A stretch of 36,488 nucleotides of DNA from Ectothiorhodospiraceae bacterium WFHF3C12 (lineage in GTDB: Bacteria > Pseudomonadota > Gammaproteobacteria > Nitrococcales > Nitrococcaceae): assembly GCA_013519935.1 (NCBI GenBank), contig JACDUA010000047.1, positions 1 through 36,488 on the forward strand, in the 5' to 3' direction. Below, in pieces: positions 1 to 8,085 of this stretch; positions within the stretch are counted from its first letter, which is position 1; each line of letters begins with the position of its first letter. A program made the translations under genes and the position numbers. Below the pieces are notes generated by a model. That model saw nothing but the letters and a program-made list of their open reading frames with translations, was not told the origin of the DNA and made no database searches.

Positions 1-113
1 AGGTCCGCCACCACCACGGCCCGCGCGCCTTCCTCGGCGAAACGCCGGGCCATGGCCCGGCCCACGCCGCTGCCGCCGCCGGTGACCACGACGACCCCGT
101 CACGCACCTCCAT
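1..113 (-). CDS. SDR-family oxidoreductase, N-terminal part only (runs off the window)
   Basis: Only the first 37 codons are present; the gene continues beyond the left edge. The start is [13 protein letters not shown], followed by GSGVGRAM, which together form the [10 protein letters not shown] dinucleotide-binding loop of classical short-chain dehydrogenases, then an acidic residue (VVVADL) at the end of beta-2 that usually favours NAD(H) over NADP(H). The ATG lies 3 bases after the stop codon of the upstream quinone-oxidoreductase-like gene, so it is the last visible member of the minus-strand operon starting at 5458. In such acyl-CoA operons these SDRs often act as 3-hydroxyacyl-CoA or branched 3-hydroxyacyl-CoA dehydrogenases. 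The substrate cannot be inferred from 37 residues. Confidence 0.8.
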   Translation of the reverse strand, partial: MEVRDGVVVVTGGGSGVGRAMARRFAEEGARAVVVAD

Positions 114-116
114 GAT

Positions 117-1112
117 TCAGTCCCCGCTCCGGCCGCGTTCGGTCTGTATGACGATCTTGCCGCGCGCCCGACGCTCGGCGATCTCCCGCAGCGCCCTGGC
201 GGTCTGCTCCAGCGGGTAGCGCTCGGTGATCACCGGCCGGACCCGGCCCTCGACCAGCCAGCCCATCAGCTCGTCCATGAGGGCGACGAAGCGCTCCGGC
301 TCCCGGTCCTGGAAGGCGGCGTAGAAGACGCCGACGATGGCGCAGCCCTTGAGCAGCGTGAGGTTCACCGGCAGTCGCGGGATCTCGCCGGCGGTGAAGC
401 CGATCACCAGGTAACGGCCGCGCCAGGCCATGGAACGCAGGGCGGGCTCGGCGTAGTCACCGCCCACCGGATCGTAGACGACGTCCACCCCCCGGCCGTC
501 GGTCAGCGCACGGATGGCTTCACGCAGATCTTCGTGGCTGTAGTTGACCGTATCCTGCGCGCCGTGCTCGCGGCACAGCGCCAGCTTCTCGTCGGAGGAA
601 GCGGCGGCGATAACCCGCGCGCCCATGGCGCGGCCGAGCTCCACGGCGGACAGGCCCGCGCCGCCGGCGGCACCCAGCACCAGCAGCGTCTCCCCGGTCT
701 GCAGGGCCGCGCGCTCGCGCAGGGCGTAATGGGTGGTGCCGTAGGTGATGACCAGCCCCGCGCCGGTGTCCATGGGCACGGAGTCGGGCAGGCGCACGAG
801 CTTGGCCGCCGGGACCGGCGCCAGCTCGGCGAAGGCGCCCCAGCCGGGGATGCCGATGACCCGGTCGCCGACGGTGAAGCCTTCCACGCCGGGGCCCAGG
901 GCGTGCACGGTGCCGGCCAGCTCGCCGCCGGGGACGAACGGCAGGTCCCGGCTGAACTGGTACCGGCCCTGGATGATCAGGTTGTCGGGATAGTTGGCCG
1001 CGGCGGCGTGGACGGCCACCATCACCTCCCCCGCCCCGGGCTCGGGATCGGGCCAGTCCTCCAGGGTCAGGGATTCCGGCGGCCCGTAACGATTGCAGAC
1101 GATCGCTTTCAT
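117..1112 (-). CDS. NADPH:quinone oxidoreductase-like zinc-independent MDR protein
   Basis: 331 residues, the usual length of QOR/crotonyl-CoA-reductase-like medium-chain dehydrogenases. The N-terminal GroES-like domain begins MKAIVCNRYG and contains PGGELAG at 61-67 and GDRV at 82-85. The Rossmann domain has the GAAGGAG loop at 147-153. The Cys and His ligands of zinc-dependent alcohol dehydrogenases are absent, so this should be the Zn-free type that reduces quinones or enone/enoyl substrates with NADPH. I chose the ATG at 1112 because upstream in-frame codons lack family similarity and overlap the preceding SDR gene, which stops at 1123. The spacing is 10 bp to the upstream gene and 3 bp to the downstream gene, so it is a clear operon member. 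The true substrate in this acyl-CoA operon is unknown; 2-enoyl-CoA reduction is possible. Confidence 0.88.
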   Translation of the reverse strand: MKAIVCNRYGPPESLTLEDWPDPEPGAGEVMVAVHAAAANYPDNLIIQGRYQFSRDLPFVPGGELAGTVHALGPGVEGFTVGDRVIGIPGWGAFAELAPVPAAKLVRLPDSVPMDTGAGLVITYGTTHYALRERAALQTGETLLVLGAAGGAGLSAVELGRAMGARVIAAASSDEKLALCREHGAQDTVNYSHEDLREAIRALTDGRGVDVVYDPVGGDYAEPALRSMAWRGRYLVIGFTAGEIPRLPVNLTLLKGCAIVGVFYAAFQDREPERFVALMDELMGWLVEGRVRPVITERYPLEQTARALREIAERRARGKIVIQTERGRSGD

Positions 1113-1122
1113 GGCATCACGC

Positions 1123-1911
1123 TCAGGCCAGCGCCACGGAGAAACCGCCGTCCACCGGCAGCGTCGCGCCGCTGACGAACGCGCCGCTGGCGGCACACAG
1201 ATAGAGCACGGCGTAGCCGATCTCCTCCGGCTCGCCGAGGCGTTTGACGGTGCTCTTGTCCACGATCTGCGCCTTGGCGTCCTCGTCGTAGGCATCGGCG
1301 AGCTTGGTCTTGATCACGCCGGGCAGCACCGTGTTGGCGCGGATGCCCTCCTCGCCGTATTCCAGGGCAAAGGAGCGGCTCATGCCGATCAGCGCGGTCT
1401 TCAGCGTGGAGTAGAGCCCCAGCATCCGGTCCGGGTGCCAGGCGGCGATGGACGCGATGTTGACGATGCTGCCGCCTCCGCGCTCGCGCATGAGCTTCAC
1501 GCCCTCCACGGACATGAACCAGTAGCCGCGCAGGTCTACCTCGACTGTCTTGGTGAACAGCCCCAGATCGACGTCCTCGATCCGCCGCCAGGGGCTCAGC
1601 ACGGCGTTGTTCACGAGTATGTCCAGCCCGCCGTGGGTCTCGCGCAGGTGGGCCGCCATGGACTCGATGTCCTCCATGCGGCCGATGTGGCAGACCCGGG
1701 CCTCGGCGCTCAGGCCCGCGTCCCGGAACTCCCCGGCGACCCGCTCGCAGTCCTCGGCCTTGCGGCTGCTGATGATCACGTGGGCGCCGGCCCGGGCCAG
1801 GACCCGGGCCGTGGCCTCGCCGATGCCGCCGGAGGACCCGGTGACCAGGGCCACCTGGCCGCCGAGGTCGAACGGATGGGGCATGGCTACCTGCTGACCG
1901 GACGCACTCAT
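1123..1911 (-). CDS. SDR-family oxidoreductase (classical, complete)
   Basis: 262 residues. The cofactor loop TGSSGGIG is at 24-31, NNAV at 101-104, catalytic Ser154 in NIAS, and Tyr167/Lys171 in YSTLK. A substrate-side PG follows at 197-198 and the family's C-terminal PVDGG is at 252-256, so all classical SDR catalytic elements are intact. The ATG at 1911 overlaps the stop of the upstream gene by 4 bases (ATGA), indicating translational coupling; a second ATG nine codons in is possible. A reading frame continues much further upstream, but that part is the shadow of the neighbouring gene. Context suggests oxidation of a 3-hydroxyacyl-CoA intermediate in the same pathway as the adjacent dehydratases and acyl-CoA dehydrogenase. 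This role is inferred from position only. Confidence 0.9.
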   Translation of the reverse strand: MSASGQQVAMPHPFDLGGQVALVTGSSGGIGEATARVLARAGAHVIISSRKAEDCERVAGEFRDAGLSAEARVCHIGRMEDIESMAAHLRETHGGLDILVNNAVLSPWRRIEDVDLGLFTKTVEVDLRGYWFMSVEGVKLMRERGGGSIVNIASIAAWHPDRMLGLYSTLKTALIGMSRSFALEYGEEGIRANTVLPGVIKTKLADAYDEDAKAQIVDKSTVKRLGEPEEIGYAVLYLCAASGAFVSGATLPVDGGFSVALA

Positions 1912-3251
1912 GGATTCTCTCCCCCGCTTTGGCCGCCTCCGCCGGACCACGGCCCCATGCCGATCTGCGCCAGCAGATCCGGATCCATGTCCTCGCGGGC
2001 GGCGGCCTTCTTGTAGGTGAACTGCCGGCAGGCCTCGCCCGGGCGCAGCTGGGCGTGGCCGTCGATGACGAAGAAACGCGGACTGTCGCCCTCCGGGCCG
2101 CTCTTGAGCTGGGCCCGGTTCGAGGCCGCGCAATGCGTGCAGTAGGTGGGCGCCTGGCGGCGGTTGAAATTGATGTCGTGGGGCTCGTCCATCAGCGGCG
2201 CCATGGGCTCGCCGTAATGGAACATGCCCCGCCAGACCTGGCCCCGGAACAGCCGGCCGCCGCTGCCGCAGGGGTCCAGCCGGAAGACGAAGCGGTCGTC
2301 CTCCTCGTGGATGGTGAAATCCGCGCAGTGGTAGTTCCAGGTCCGCGCCACCTCCCGGACGAGCTCCTCGTCGCTCATGGCCCGGTAGCGGGGGAACCCC
2401 GCGTGGAAGGCGGGCTCGTAGGTCTGCTCCAGCATCTCGTCCAGGTAGTCGGCGCCGCCGATCTCCAGGGCGCTGGCGTAGAAATGCTCCAGCCAGACGA
2501 TGCCGAAGTCGTGCCAGGGCATCCAGTCCTTGCGCTGGCCGCGGAGCAGCGGCTCGATGTCCGTGTCGCCGGCGTCGAGCCGGCCGCGGGCCCGTTGCAC
2601 CCGGGTCTGCACCACCGTTGTCCGCTCGCTGTCGGTGAACAGCGCCTCGCCCTGCTGGGCGCGCTTGGCGAAGCGCATGCGGCAGAAGCCGTCGTCCCCC
2701 TTCTCGGTGGTCCAGACGTCCTCGCCCAGCGCGTCGTTCAGCGCCGTCTGACAGGCCTTGCAGGCCTGGCACAGGCCGCTGACCCCGTCGCTCCAGCCGG
2801 CATACCAGTCAGGGTGTTTCTCGGTCAGCCCCTGGCGTTCCAGGCGGCCGCCGCTGCCACAGGGGGCGAGGTCCACCACCACCTCGTCGCCGGTCTCCCG
2901 GACCGGCTGCAGCCGGGCGTCCCCCTGGTGCTTGTAGATGGCGATGATGTCGGTGACGGCGCCGCGCTCGTCGCCGTCGCGAAACTGGCTCACCCAGGTC
3001 TTCATCTGCTCGGCGCCAATGCGCTCCAGCGTTTTCCGGGCGCGGTCCTCGCCGAGATCCTGACGGAGCTTGCCCACCTTGCGGGCCAGTGCGTGCCCGG
3101 ACAGCGCGTCCAGCCCGGCCTGACCCTGGGCCATGTCGTCCAGCCAGGCCCGGACGCCGTCGAGATCGCCCCGGCGCAGGGCGTCGATGGCGTGCTCCTC
3201 CGGTGGCCGGGCAATCTCCGCGAGCGCGGCGTCGCTGTACTGTCTGGTCAT
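1908..3251 (-). CDS. Unrecognised 447-residue protein with two CGSGGRL/Cys-cluster half-domains
   Basis: I cannot assign a function. The protein is built from two similar halves. Each has a short strand ending in PCGSGGRL (130-137 and 327-334), then a Cys pair or triplet about 24-37 residues later (CQACKACQ at 161-168; CTHC at 371-374), then a single Cys before a basic/aromatic strand (C190 in FCRMRF; C408 in ACRQFTY). The spacing looks like a duplicated metal-binding or thiol-active domain. The linker (200-320) is rich in Trp, His and acidic residues. There is no signal peptide or membrane segment, so it is probably cytosolic. It sits between the acyl-CoA dehydrogenase (35 bp upstream) and an SDR (4-bp overlap), so it is almost certainly co-transcribed with acyl-CoA genes. 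The ATG at 3251 was chosen because family-like charged sequence begins there. A distant link to the thiazoline-carboxylate (ATC) hydrolase family came to mind but cannot be verified here. Confidence 0.85.
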   Translation of the reverse strand: MTRQYSDAALAEIARPPEEHAIDALRRGDLDGVRAWLDDMAQGQAGLDALSGHALARKVGKLRQDLGEDRARKTLERIGAEQMKTWVSQFRDGDERGAVTDIIAIYKHQGDARLQPVRETGDEVVVDLAPCGSGGRLERQGLTEKHPDWYAGWSDGVSGLCQACKACQTALNDALGEDVWTTEKGDDGFCRMRFAKRAQQGEALFTDSERTTVVQTRVQRARGRLDAGDTDIEPLLRGQRKDWMPWHDFGIVWLEHFYASALEIGGADYLDEMLEQTYEPAFHAGFPRYRAMSDEELVREVARTWNYHCADFTIHEEDDRFVFRLDPCGSGGRLFRGQVWRGMFHYGEPMAPLMDEPHDINFNRRQAPTYCTHCAASNRAQLKSGPEGDSPRFFVIDGHAQLRPGEACRQFTYKKAAAREDMDPDLLAQIGMGPWSGGGGQSGGENP

Positions 3252-3286
3252 TCGAGCACCTCCCGGCCGTTGCCGCCGGCGACGGG

Positions 3287-4492
<1,206 letters not shown>

Positions 4493-4563
4493 GGGGTGGC
4501 TCCCGTCTCTGGCACCTCGGCATTCACTTCAGGCTAGGTACGCCTCGGGCCAGGGGTCTTGCG

Positions 4564-4998
4564 TCAATTGGCTGGCCGCCCGGACTCCGGGCGGAAACGC
4601 ACCACGGCCTCGCCGGGGGTGTTGGTCTGGCCCTGCTCATTGACCACGGCCAGTGTCAGGCGGACGTCGCCGGTGTCCGGGTCCACCACCTCGACGCGGC
4701 CTTCCGCCCGCAGGGTCTCGCCCAGATAGGCCGCCCGGCGGTTGGAATACCGGAACTCGACCAGCTCCCCCGCGCCATCGATCCACTCCAGCACCAGCTG
4801 GGTCAGCCAGTCGCCCTGCAGGGGACCATCGATGACGATGCCCGGGTGGCCCTCCACCTCGGTGGTGTAAGGGGCGTCGTAGTGGATGCGGTGGGGGTTC
4901 CAGATGGCGGCGTTGTACATGAAAAGCTGCACCTCGTCGGGCTTGAAGGTGCGCGCCGGCAGGGCCTCCCCCTCCTTGATGTCTTTCAGTTCGGGCAC
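4564..4998 (-). CDS. MaoC-like hot-dog dehydratase (enoyl-CoA hydratase 2 family)
   Basis: 144 residues, a single hot-dog domain. The hydratase motif is NPHRIHYD at 34-41, with His39 and the following Asp41 as the expected catalytic residues of R-specific hydratases. It starts with GTG (complement of 4996-4998), preceded by GAGGTGA about 5 bases upstream; that ribosome-binding site overlaps the stop of the FAS1-like gene, so the two are translationally linked. Pairs of this kind (short MaoC plus FAS1-like N-terminal-type dehydratase) commonly form a heteromer that hydrates a 2-enoyl-CoA. The product would feed the SDRs downstream. Substrate chain type is unknown. Confidence 0.9.
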   Translation of the reverse strand: MPELKDIKEGEALPARTFKPDEVQLFMYNAAIWNPHRIHYDAPYTTEVEGHPGIVIDGPLQGDWLTQLVLEWIDGAGELVEFRYSNRRAAYLGETLRAEGRVEVVDPDTGDVRLTLAVVNEQGQTNTPGEAVVRFRPESGRPAN

Positions 4999-5002
4999 GG
5001 GA

Positions 5003-5458
5003 TCACCTCGCTATGCGGGTCACGCGTTCGATCATGACCGGCTCGCCGTCCCGGGTCTCGACCCGGTTTTCCACCACCGCGAAGATCAGCGGCCCCTGGC
5101 TGCCGGCTTTCTCGTAGAGATCCACCAGCGTCTGCGTTGAGACCAGCACGTCGCCCGGGTAGATGCCGCGATGGAAGGTCGCCTCGGATCCGCCGGCCAT
5201 GACCCGGGTCAGCGGCAACTCCGGCACCAGTCCGTCGTCCGGCTGGCGGCCGTCGGCGAGCATCCGTTCGCGGGGCAGGATGTCCAGGAACAGCCCGAAC
5301 AGGAACATGGGCGGCGCCTCGTCGCCGTCGATGAAGCGCTTCAGCCGCTGCCCGGTGGCAGCGGCGTATTTGCGGATCTCGCGCCGGGTCACCTCCGCGG
5401 TTACCGGCGGCAACGACCGGCCTACCTCGGCCTTGAGTTCTGGCGTCAACAAAGACAT
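5003..5458 (-). CDS. FAS1-like/MaoC N-terminal-type dehydratase subunit
   Basis: 151 residues. The sequence resembles the N-terminal MaoC dehydratase half, with IRKYAAATGQ at 28-37, a Pro-rich loop (APPMF at 48-52), and HRGIYPGD at 96-103 followed by a strand typical of the hot-dog fold. It lacks the NPxxxH catalytic motif of its partner, as expected for the structural half of a two-subunit hydratase. The start is the ATG at 5458, preceded by GGTGGG; an in-frame TTG four codons upstream is less likely. It is the first gene of the minus-strand operon and is transcribed from the region carrying two tandem ACCAA-N4-TTGGT palindromes, 134-167 bp upstream. Confidence 0.85.
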   Translation of the reverse strand: MSLLTPELKAEVGRSLPPVTAEVTRREIRKYAAATGQRLKRFIDGDEAPPMFLFGLFLDILPRERMLADGRQPDDGLVPELPLTRVMAGGSEATFHRGIYPGDVLVSTQTLVDLYEKAGSQGPLIFAVVENRVETRDGEPVMIERVTRIAR

Positions 5459-5591
5459 GGCCCACCGCAAGTTCCGGGATTCACCCGGAGTCTATTCAGC
5501 GCTGGCGGCGGGCGTCTTGCGGAGACTGGCTGCGCCCCGGAACGCGTGGTCCTCACGCCGCCGGTCAGCGGCCGCCGTGGACGGCGGCTCT

Positions 5592-5625
5592 ACCAATCGT
5601 TTGGTTTGACCAAATGATTGGTTTG
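5592..5625. promoter_or_regulatory. Two tandem operator-like palindromes between divergent genes
   Basis: ACCAA-TCGT-TTGGT (5592-5605) and ACCAA-ATGA-TTGGT (5609-5622) are adjacent, 17 bp centre to centre. Together they also form a longer inverted repeat with 14-bp arms (13 of 14 pairs) around a TTG spacer. The second copy is preceded by TTG and followed by TTG (TTGACCAA...TTGGTTTG). They lie in the 349-bp divergent region between the dehydratase operon (start 5458, minus) and the TRAP binding protein (start 5808, plus). The same palindrome recurs at 11971, 16308 and 19775. This is a candidate binding site for a TetR-type repressor. I see no convincing -35/-10 pair in this gap apart from TTG-rich hexamers within the palindromes, and the rest of the gap holds no gene. 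Confidence 0.7.
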
Positions 5626-5807
5626 TACTACCCCTACACACGTGCATCGTGACGGGCAAAGGAGACGCCCTCGGTCCCGCCGGCGGAACGCTGCCGGCCG
5701 GTGCCGATGCCCGGTGCATGGCCGGCCATCCACGGGCGGATCGGCGCGGCGCGGAGGCGAATCAACGAGAACCACGACAACCGCAAAAGTGGAGGAGGCA
5801 ACGCCGC

Positions 5808-6965
5808 ATGTTGCACAAGTACAGCCTGAAAGGCATCGCCGCGACGGCCGCGGTCCTGGCGGCCACGTCATTGACGAGCGCCGTGGAGGCCCGCCAGCTC
5901 AACTACGCCATCGGTTTCCCGTCCGGGGCCATCGCCGTCAACGCCGCCGAGCGCATGGCGGACACCGTGGAAAACCGTACGGACGGCGAGGTGACCGTCA
6001 AGGTCTACCCCATGTCGCTGCTGGACATGGCCGAGACGCCCGGCGGTGTCAAGCAGGGCCTGGCCGACGCCGGCTTCGTGCTCACCCAGTACAACCCGTC
6101 GGAGTTCGCCCATACCAACCTGGTGTCCGAGTCCACCATGGTCCTGCAACTGATGGGCGATGAGGTCGAAGGCCGGCAGGCCATGGCGTACGCCGGCGCC
6201 ATCGCGGAGTTCGTCCTGCTCAACTGCCCCGAGTGCAACCAGGAGTTCGCGGACCAGAACCAGGTGTACACCGGCGCCGGCGCGGGCACCTCCTACGGGC
6301 TGGTGTGCAATACCCCGGTCACCAACGGTGACGAGCTGGAAGGCAAGCGGCTGCGGGTGGGCGCCTCTCAATGGGCCCGCTGGGCGTCGGCCATGGACGC
6401 CAGCCCCGTGAGCATGACGGGCAACGAGATGTACGAGGCCCTGGACCAGGGCGTGGTGGACTGCGTGGTCGTCTCCGCGCCGGAGATCCACAACTTCAAC
6501 ATGCTCGACGTGGTCACCGACCTGACCATGGCCGTGCCGGGCGGCATATTCACCAGCGCCACCGTGAACGTCAACGAGCGCGTCTGGGACGGGCTGGACG
6601 AGAACGCTCGCCGCGCCCTGCTTCGGGGCAGCGCCGAAATGGCCGCCATGGGGGCATTCCGCTACCACGCCCTGGAAGGCGAGGTCATGGACAAGGCACG
6701 CGAGGCGGGCGTGGCCATTCATAAGCCCAGCGACGAGCTGGTGAAGCAGACCCGGCGGTTCATCCGCAACGACCTGGACACCATGGCGGAGACCTACCAG
6801 CAGAAGTACGGCGTGAAACGCGGCGAGGAGATGCTTGCCGACCTGCGCGAGATCCTCGACAAGTGGGTGGCCCTGGTCCAGGACGTGGACAACGCCGACG
6901 AGCTGGCGCAGCTGTACTGGGACGAGATCCATTCCCGGGTGGACGTCAGCGAACACGGCCTGTAG
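5808..6965 (+). CDS. TRAP transporter solute-binding protein (orphan)
   Basis: 385 residues. Residues 1-28 form a Sec signal peptide (basic start, hydrophobic core, VEA cleavage), so the mature protein is periplasmic. The body has the DctP-type fold, with the substrate-anchoring Arg in GKRLRVGA (179-186) and the long C-terminal helix near KWVALVQDV (352-360). Four cysteines (140, 143, 167, 219) include a CPEC pair that is probably disulfide-bonded. It is a clear paralogue of the binding protein at 26758: all four Cys align and 20 of 30 residues are identical across 131-160. No membrane subunit genes follow, so it must borrow the DctQ/DctM pair at 28039-29914 or another set. GGAGGAGG lies about 10 bases before the ATG. 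Ligand unknown; organic acids are typical for the family. Confidence 0.93.
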   Translation: MLHKYSLKGIAATAAVLAATSLTSAVEARQLNYAIGFPSGAIAVNAAERMADTVENRTDGEVTVKVYPMSLLDMAETPGGVKQGLADAGFVLTQYNPSEFAHTNLVSESTMVLQLMGDEVEGRQAMAYAGAIAEFVLLNCPECNQEFADQNQVYTGAGAGTSYGLVCNTPVTNGDELEGKRLRVGASQWARWASAMDASPVSMTGNEMYEALDQGVVDCVVVSAPEIHNFNMLDVVTDLTMAVPGGIFTSATVNVNERVWDGLDENARRALLRGSAEMAAMGAFRYHALEGEVMDKAREAGVAIHKPSDELVKQTRRFIRNDLDTMAETYQQKYGVKRGEEMLADLREILDKWVALVQDVDNADELAQLYWDEIHSRVDVSEHGL

Positions 6966-7037
6966 GGCCGCGCTCACCGGCTGCCGCAGGCAACCGCCAA
7001 CGCCCGGGGCGCCCCTGCCGCCCCGACAGTCCCCATC

Positions 7038-7060
7038 CAGGGCCCGGATTCCGGGCCCTG
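7038..7060 (+). terminator. Stem-loop after the orphan TRAP binding-protein gene
   Basis: Perfect 10-bp stem, CAGGGCCCGG / CCGGGCCCTG, closing a 3-base loop, 73 bp after the stop at 6965. No T-run follows, so it may stabilise the 3' end or act with Rho. The rest of 6966-7190 shows nothing else I can support. Confidence 0.5.
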
Positions 7061-7194
7061 CCTCCCGAACACCGCCCGGAGCCGCCGGCCCGTCTCACGG
7101 ACGGCGCGGGCCGCGCCCGTTCCCGCACGACGGACGGCTGCGCCGCAACCGCCAGGCGACGCACGTCAGCGGGCGGTGATCGAAAACCGGAAAC

Positions 7195-7242
7195 CAAAAA
7201 AGAGGGCGCTGCCCTGGGGATTCTGGGAGGGAGGCAGCGCCC
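7195..7242 (-). terminator. Intrinsic terminator of the carboxylase/hydratase operon
   Basis: Read on the minus strand: a 10-bp stem GGGCGCTGCC (7233-7242) / GGCAGCGCCC (7204-7213) followed directly by a tract of six T (complement of the A-run at about 7195-7200). It lies about 50 bp after the stop of the enoyl-CoA hydratase gene (7294) and is the clearest Rho-independent terminator in the window. Confidence 0.88.
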
Positions 7243-7293
7243 GAATTGAGGAGAAGAGCCCTCGGAAATTGCGGGGAAGCGCGACGCGCTTCC

Positions 7294-8073
7294 CTAACGA
7301 CCCGTCCACTGGGGTTTGCGTTTCTCGTTGAAGGCCGCGAGGCCCTCCTTCGCGTCTTCGGTCAGGGCCATGGTGCCGATCTGGCTTTCGGTGTAGGCGA
7401 TGGCCTGTTCGAAGGTCATGCCCTCGATGGCGCGCATGGCGTACTTGCCCCGGCGGATGGCCGTGGGCGACTTGTCCGACAGCCGCTCGATGAGCCAGTC
7501 GACTTTCTCGTCCAGCTCGCCGCGCGGTACCACGTGGTTGACCAGGCCGTGGATACGGGCCTCCTCGGCGGGGAACGGCTCGCCGGTGAAGCACCATTCC
7601 CGCAGCACGCGCTGGGGCACCAGCCGCTGCATGAGGCTGAGCACCTGCATGGGGAACACGCCGACCTTGACCTCCGGCAGGCCGAAGATAACGTCGTCGG
7701 GGGCCACGGCCATGTCGACCATGCACAGCAGCCCCATGCCGCCGGCCATGCAGACCCCGTTCACCCGGGCGATGCTCGGCACGGTGGAGCCCGAAGCCAG
7801 CCGCAGCAGATCGGCGTACTCCACGTTGGGCTGGGAGAAATCGAAGGCGAAACCCTTGCCCGGCTGCAGGTCAGCGCCGGCGCAGAAGGCCTTCTCGCCG
7901 GCGGCGGTCAGCACGATGACGCGAATGTCCGGGTCGGCGTGGGCCTGCTCGTAGCCCTCGCGAATCCCGGCAATCACCGCCTGGTTGATGGCGTTGCGCT
8001 TCTCCGGGCGGTTGATGGTGATCCACAGCTCGTGGCCGCGGCGCTCGTGGAGCACTTCCTGCCCTTCGGCCAT
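7294..8073 (-). CDS. Enoyl-CoA hydratase/isomerase, AtuE/LiuC-like
   Basis: 259 residues, crotonase fold. The CoA/oxyanion elements are CAGADL (64-69) and MAGGMG (109-114). The second catalytic glutamate is kept as Glu134 in GLPEVKVG, but the first (Glu144 of rat crotonase, in GGGCEL) is Gly114 here. Loss of the first Glu with retention of the second is, as I recall, seen in LiuC-type (methylglutaconyl-CoA) and AtuE-type hydratases. It is the last gene of an operon with the biotin-dependent carboxylase, 12 bp behind the alpha subunit. That fits hydration of a carboxylated branched enoyl-CoA such as 3-methylglutaconyl-CoA or isohexenylglutaconyl-CoA. Family certain; substrate inferred from context. 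Confidence 0.92.
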   Translation of the reverse strand: MAEGQEVLHERRGHELWITINRPEKRNAINQAVIAGIREGYEQAHADPDIRVIVLTAAGEKAFCAGADLQPGKGFAFDFSQPNVEYADLLRLASGSTVPSIARVNGVCMAGGMGLLCMVDMAVAPDDVIFGLPEVKVGVFPMQVLSLMQRLVPQRVLREWCFTGEPFPAEEARIHGLVNHVVPRGELDEKVDWLIERLSDKSPTAIRRGKYAMRAIEGMTFEQAIAYTESQIGTMALTEDAKEGLAAFNEKRKPQWTGR

Positions 8074-8085
8074 GGCGTACCTCCG

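Noticed and set aside
1912-2772. N-terminal extension of the SDR gene at 1123-1911
   Set aside because: The extension is an alternative frame of the CGSGGRL protein gene and is Arg/Gly/Pro-rich. The ATG overlapping the upstream stop is the better start.
5618-5640. Promoter assigned to the 5808 gene from TTGGTT and TACACA
   Set aside because: Spacing between the hexamers is only about 11 bp, so it is not a valid -35/-10 pair.
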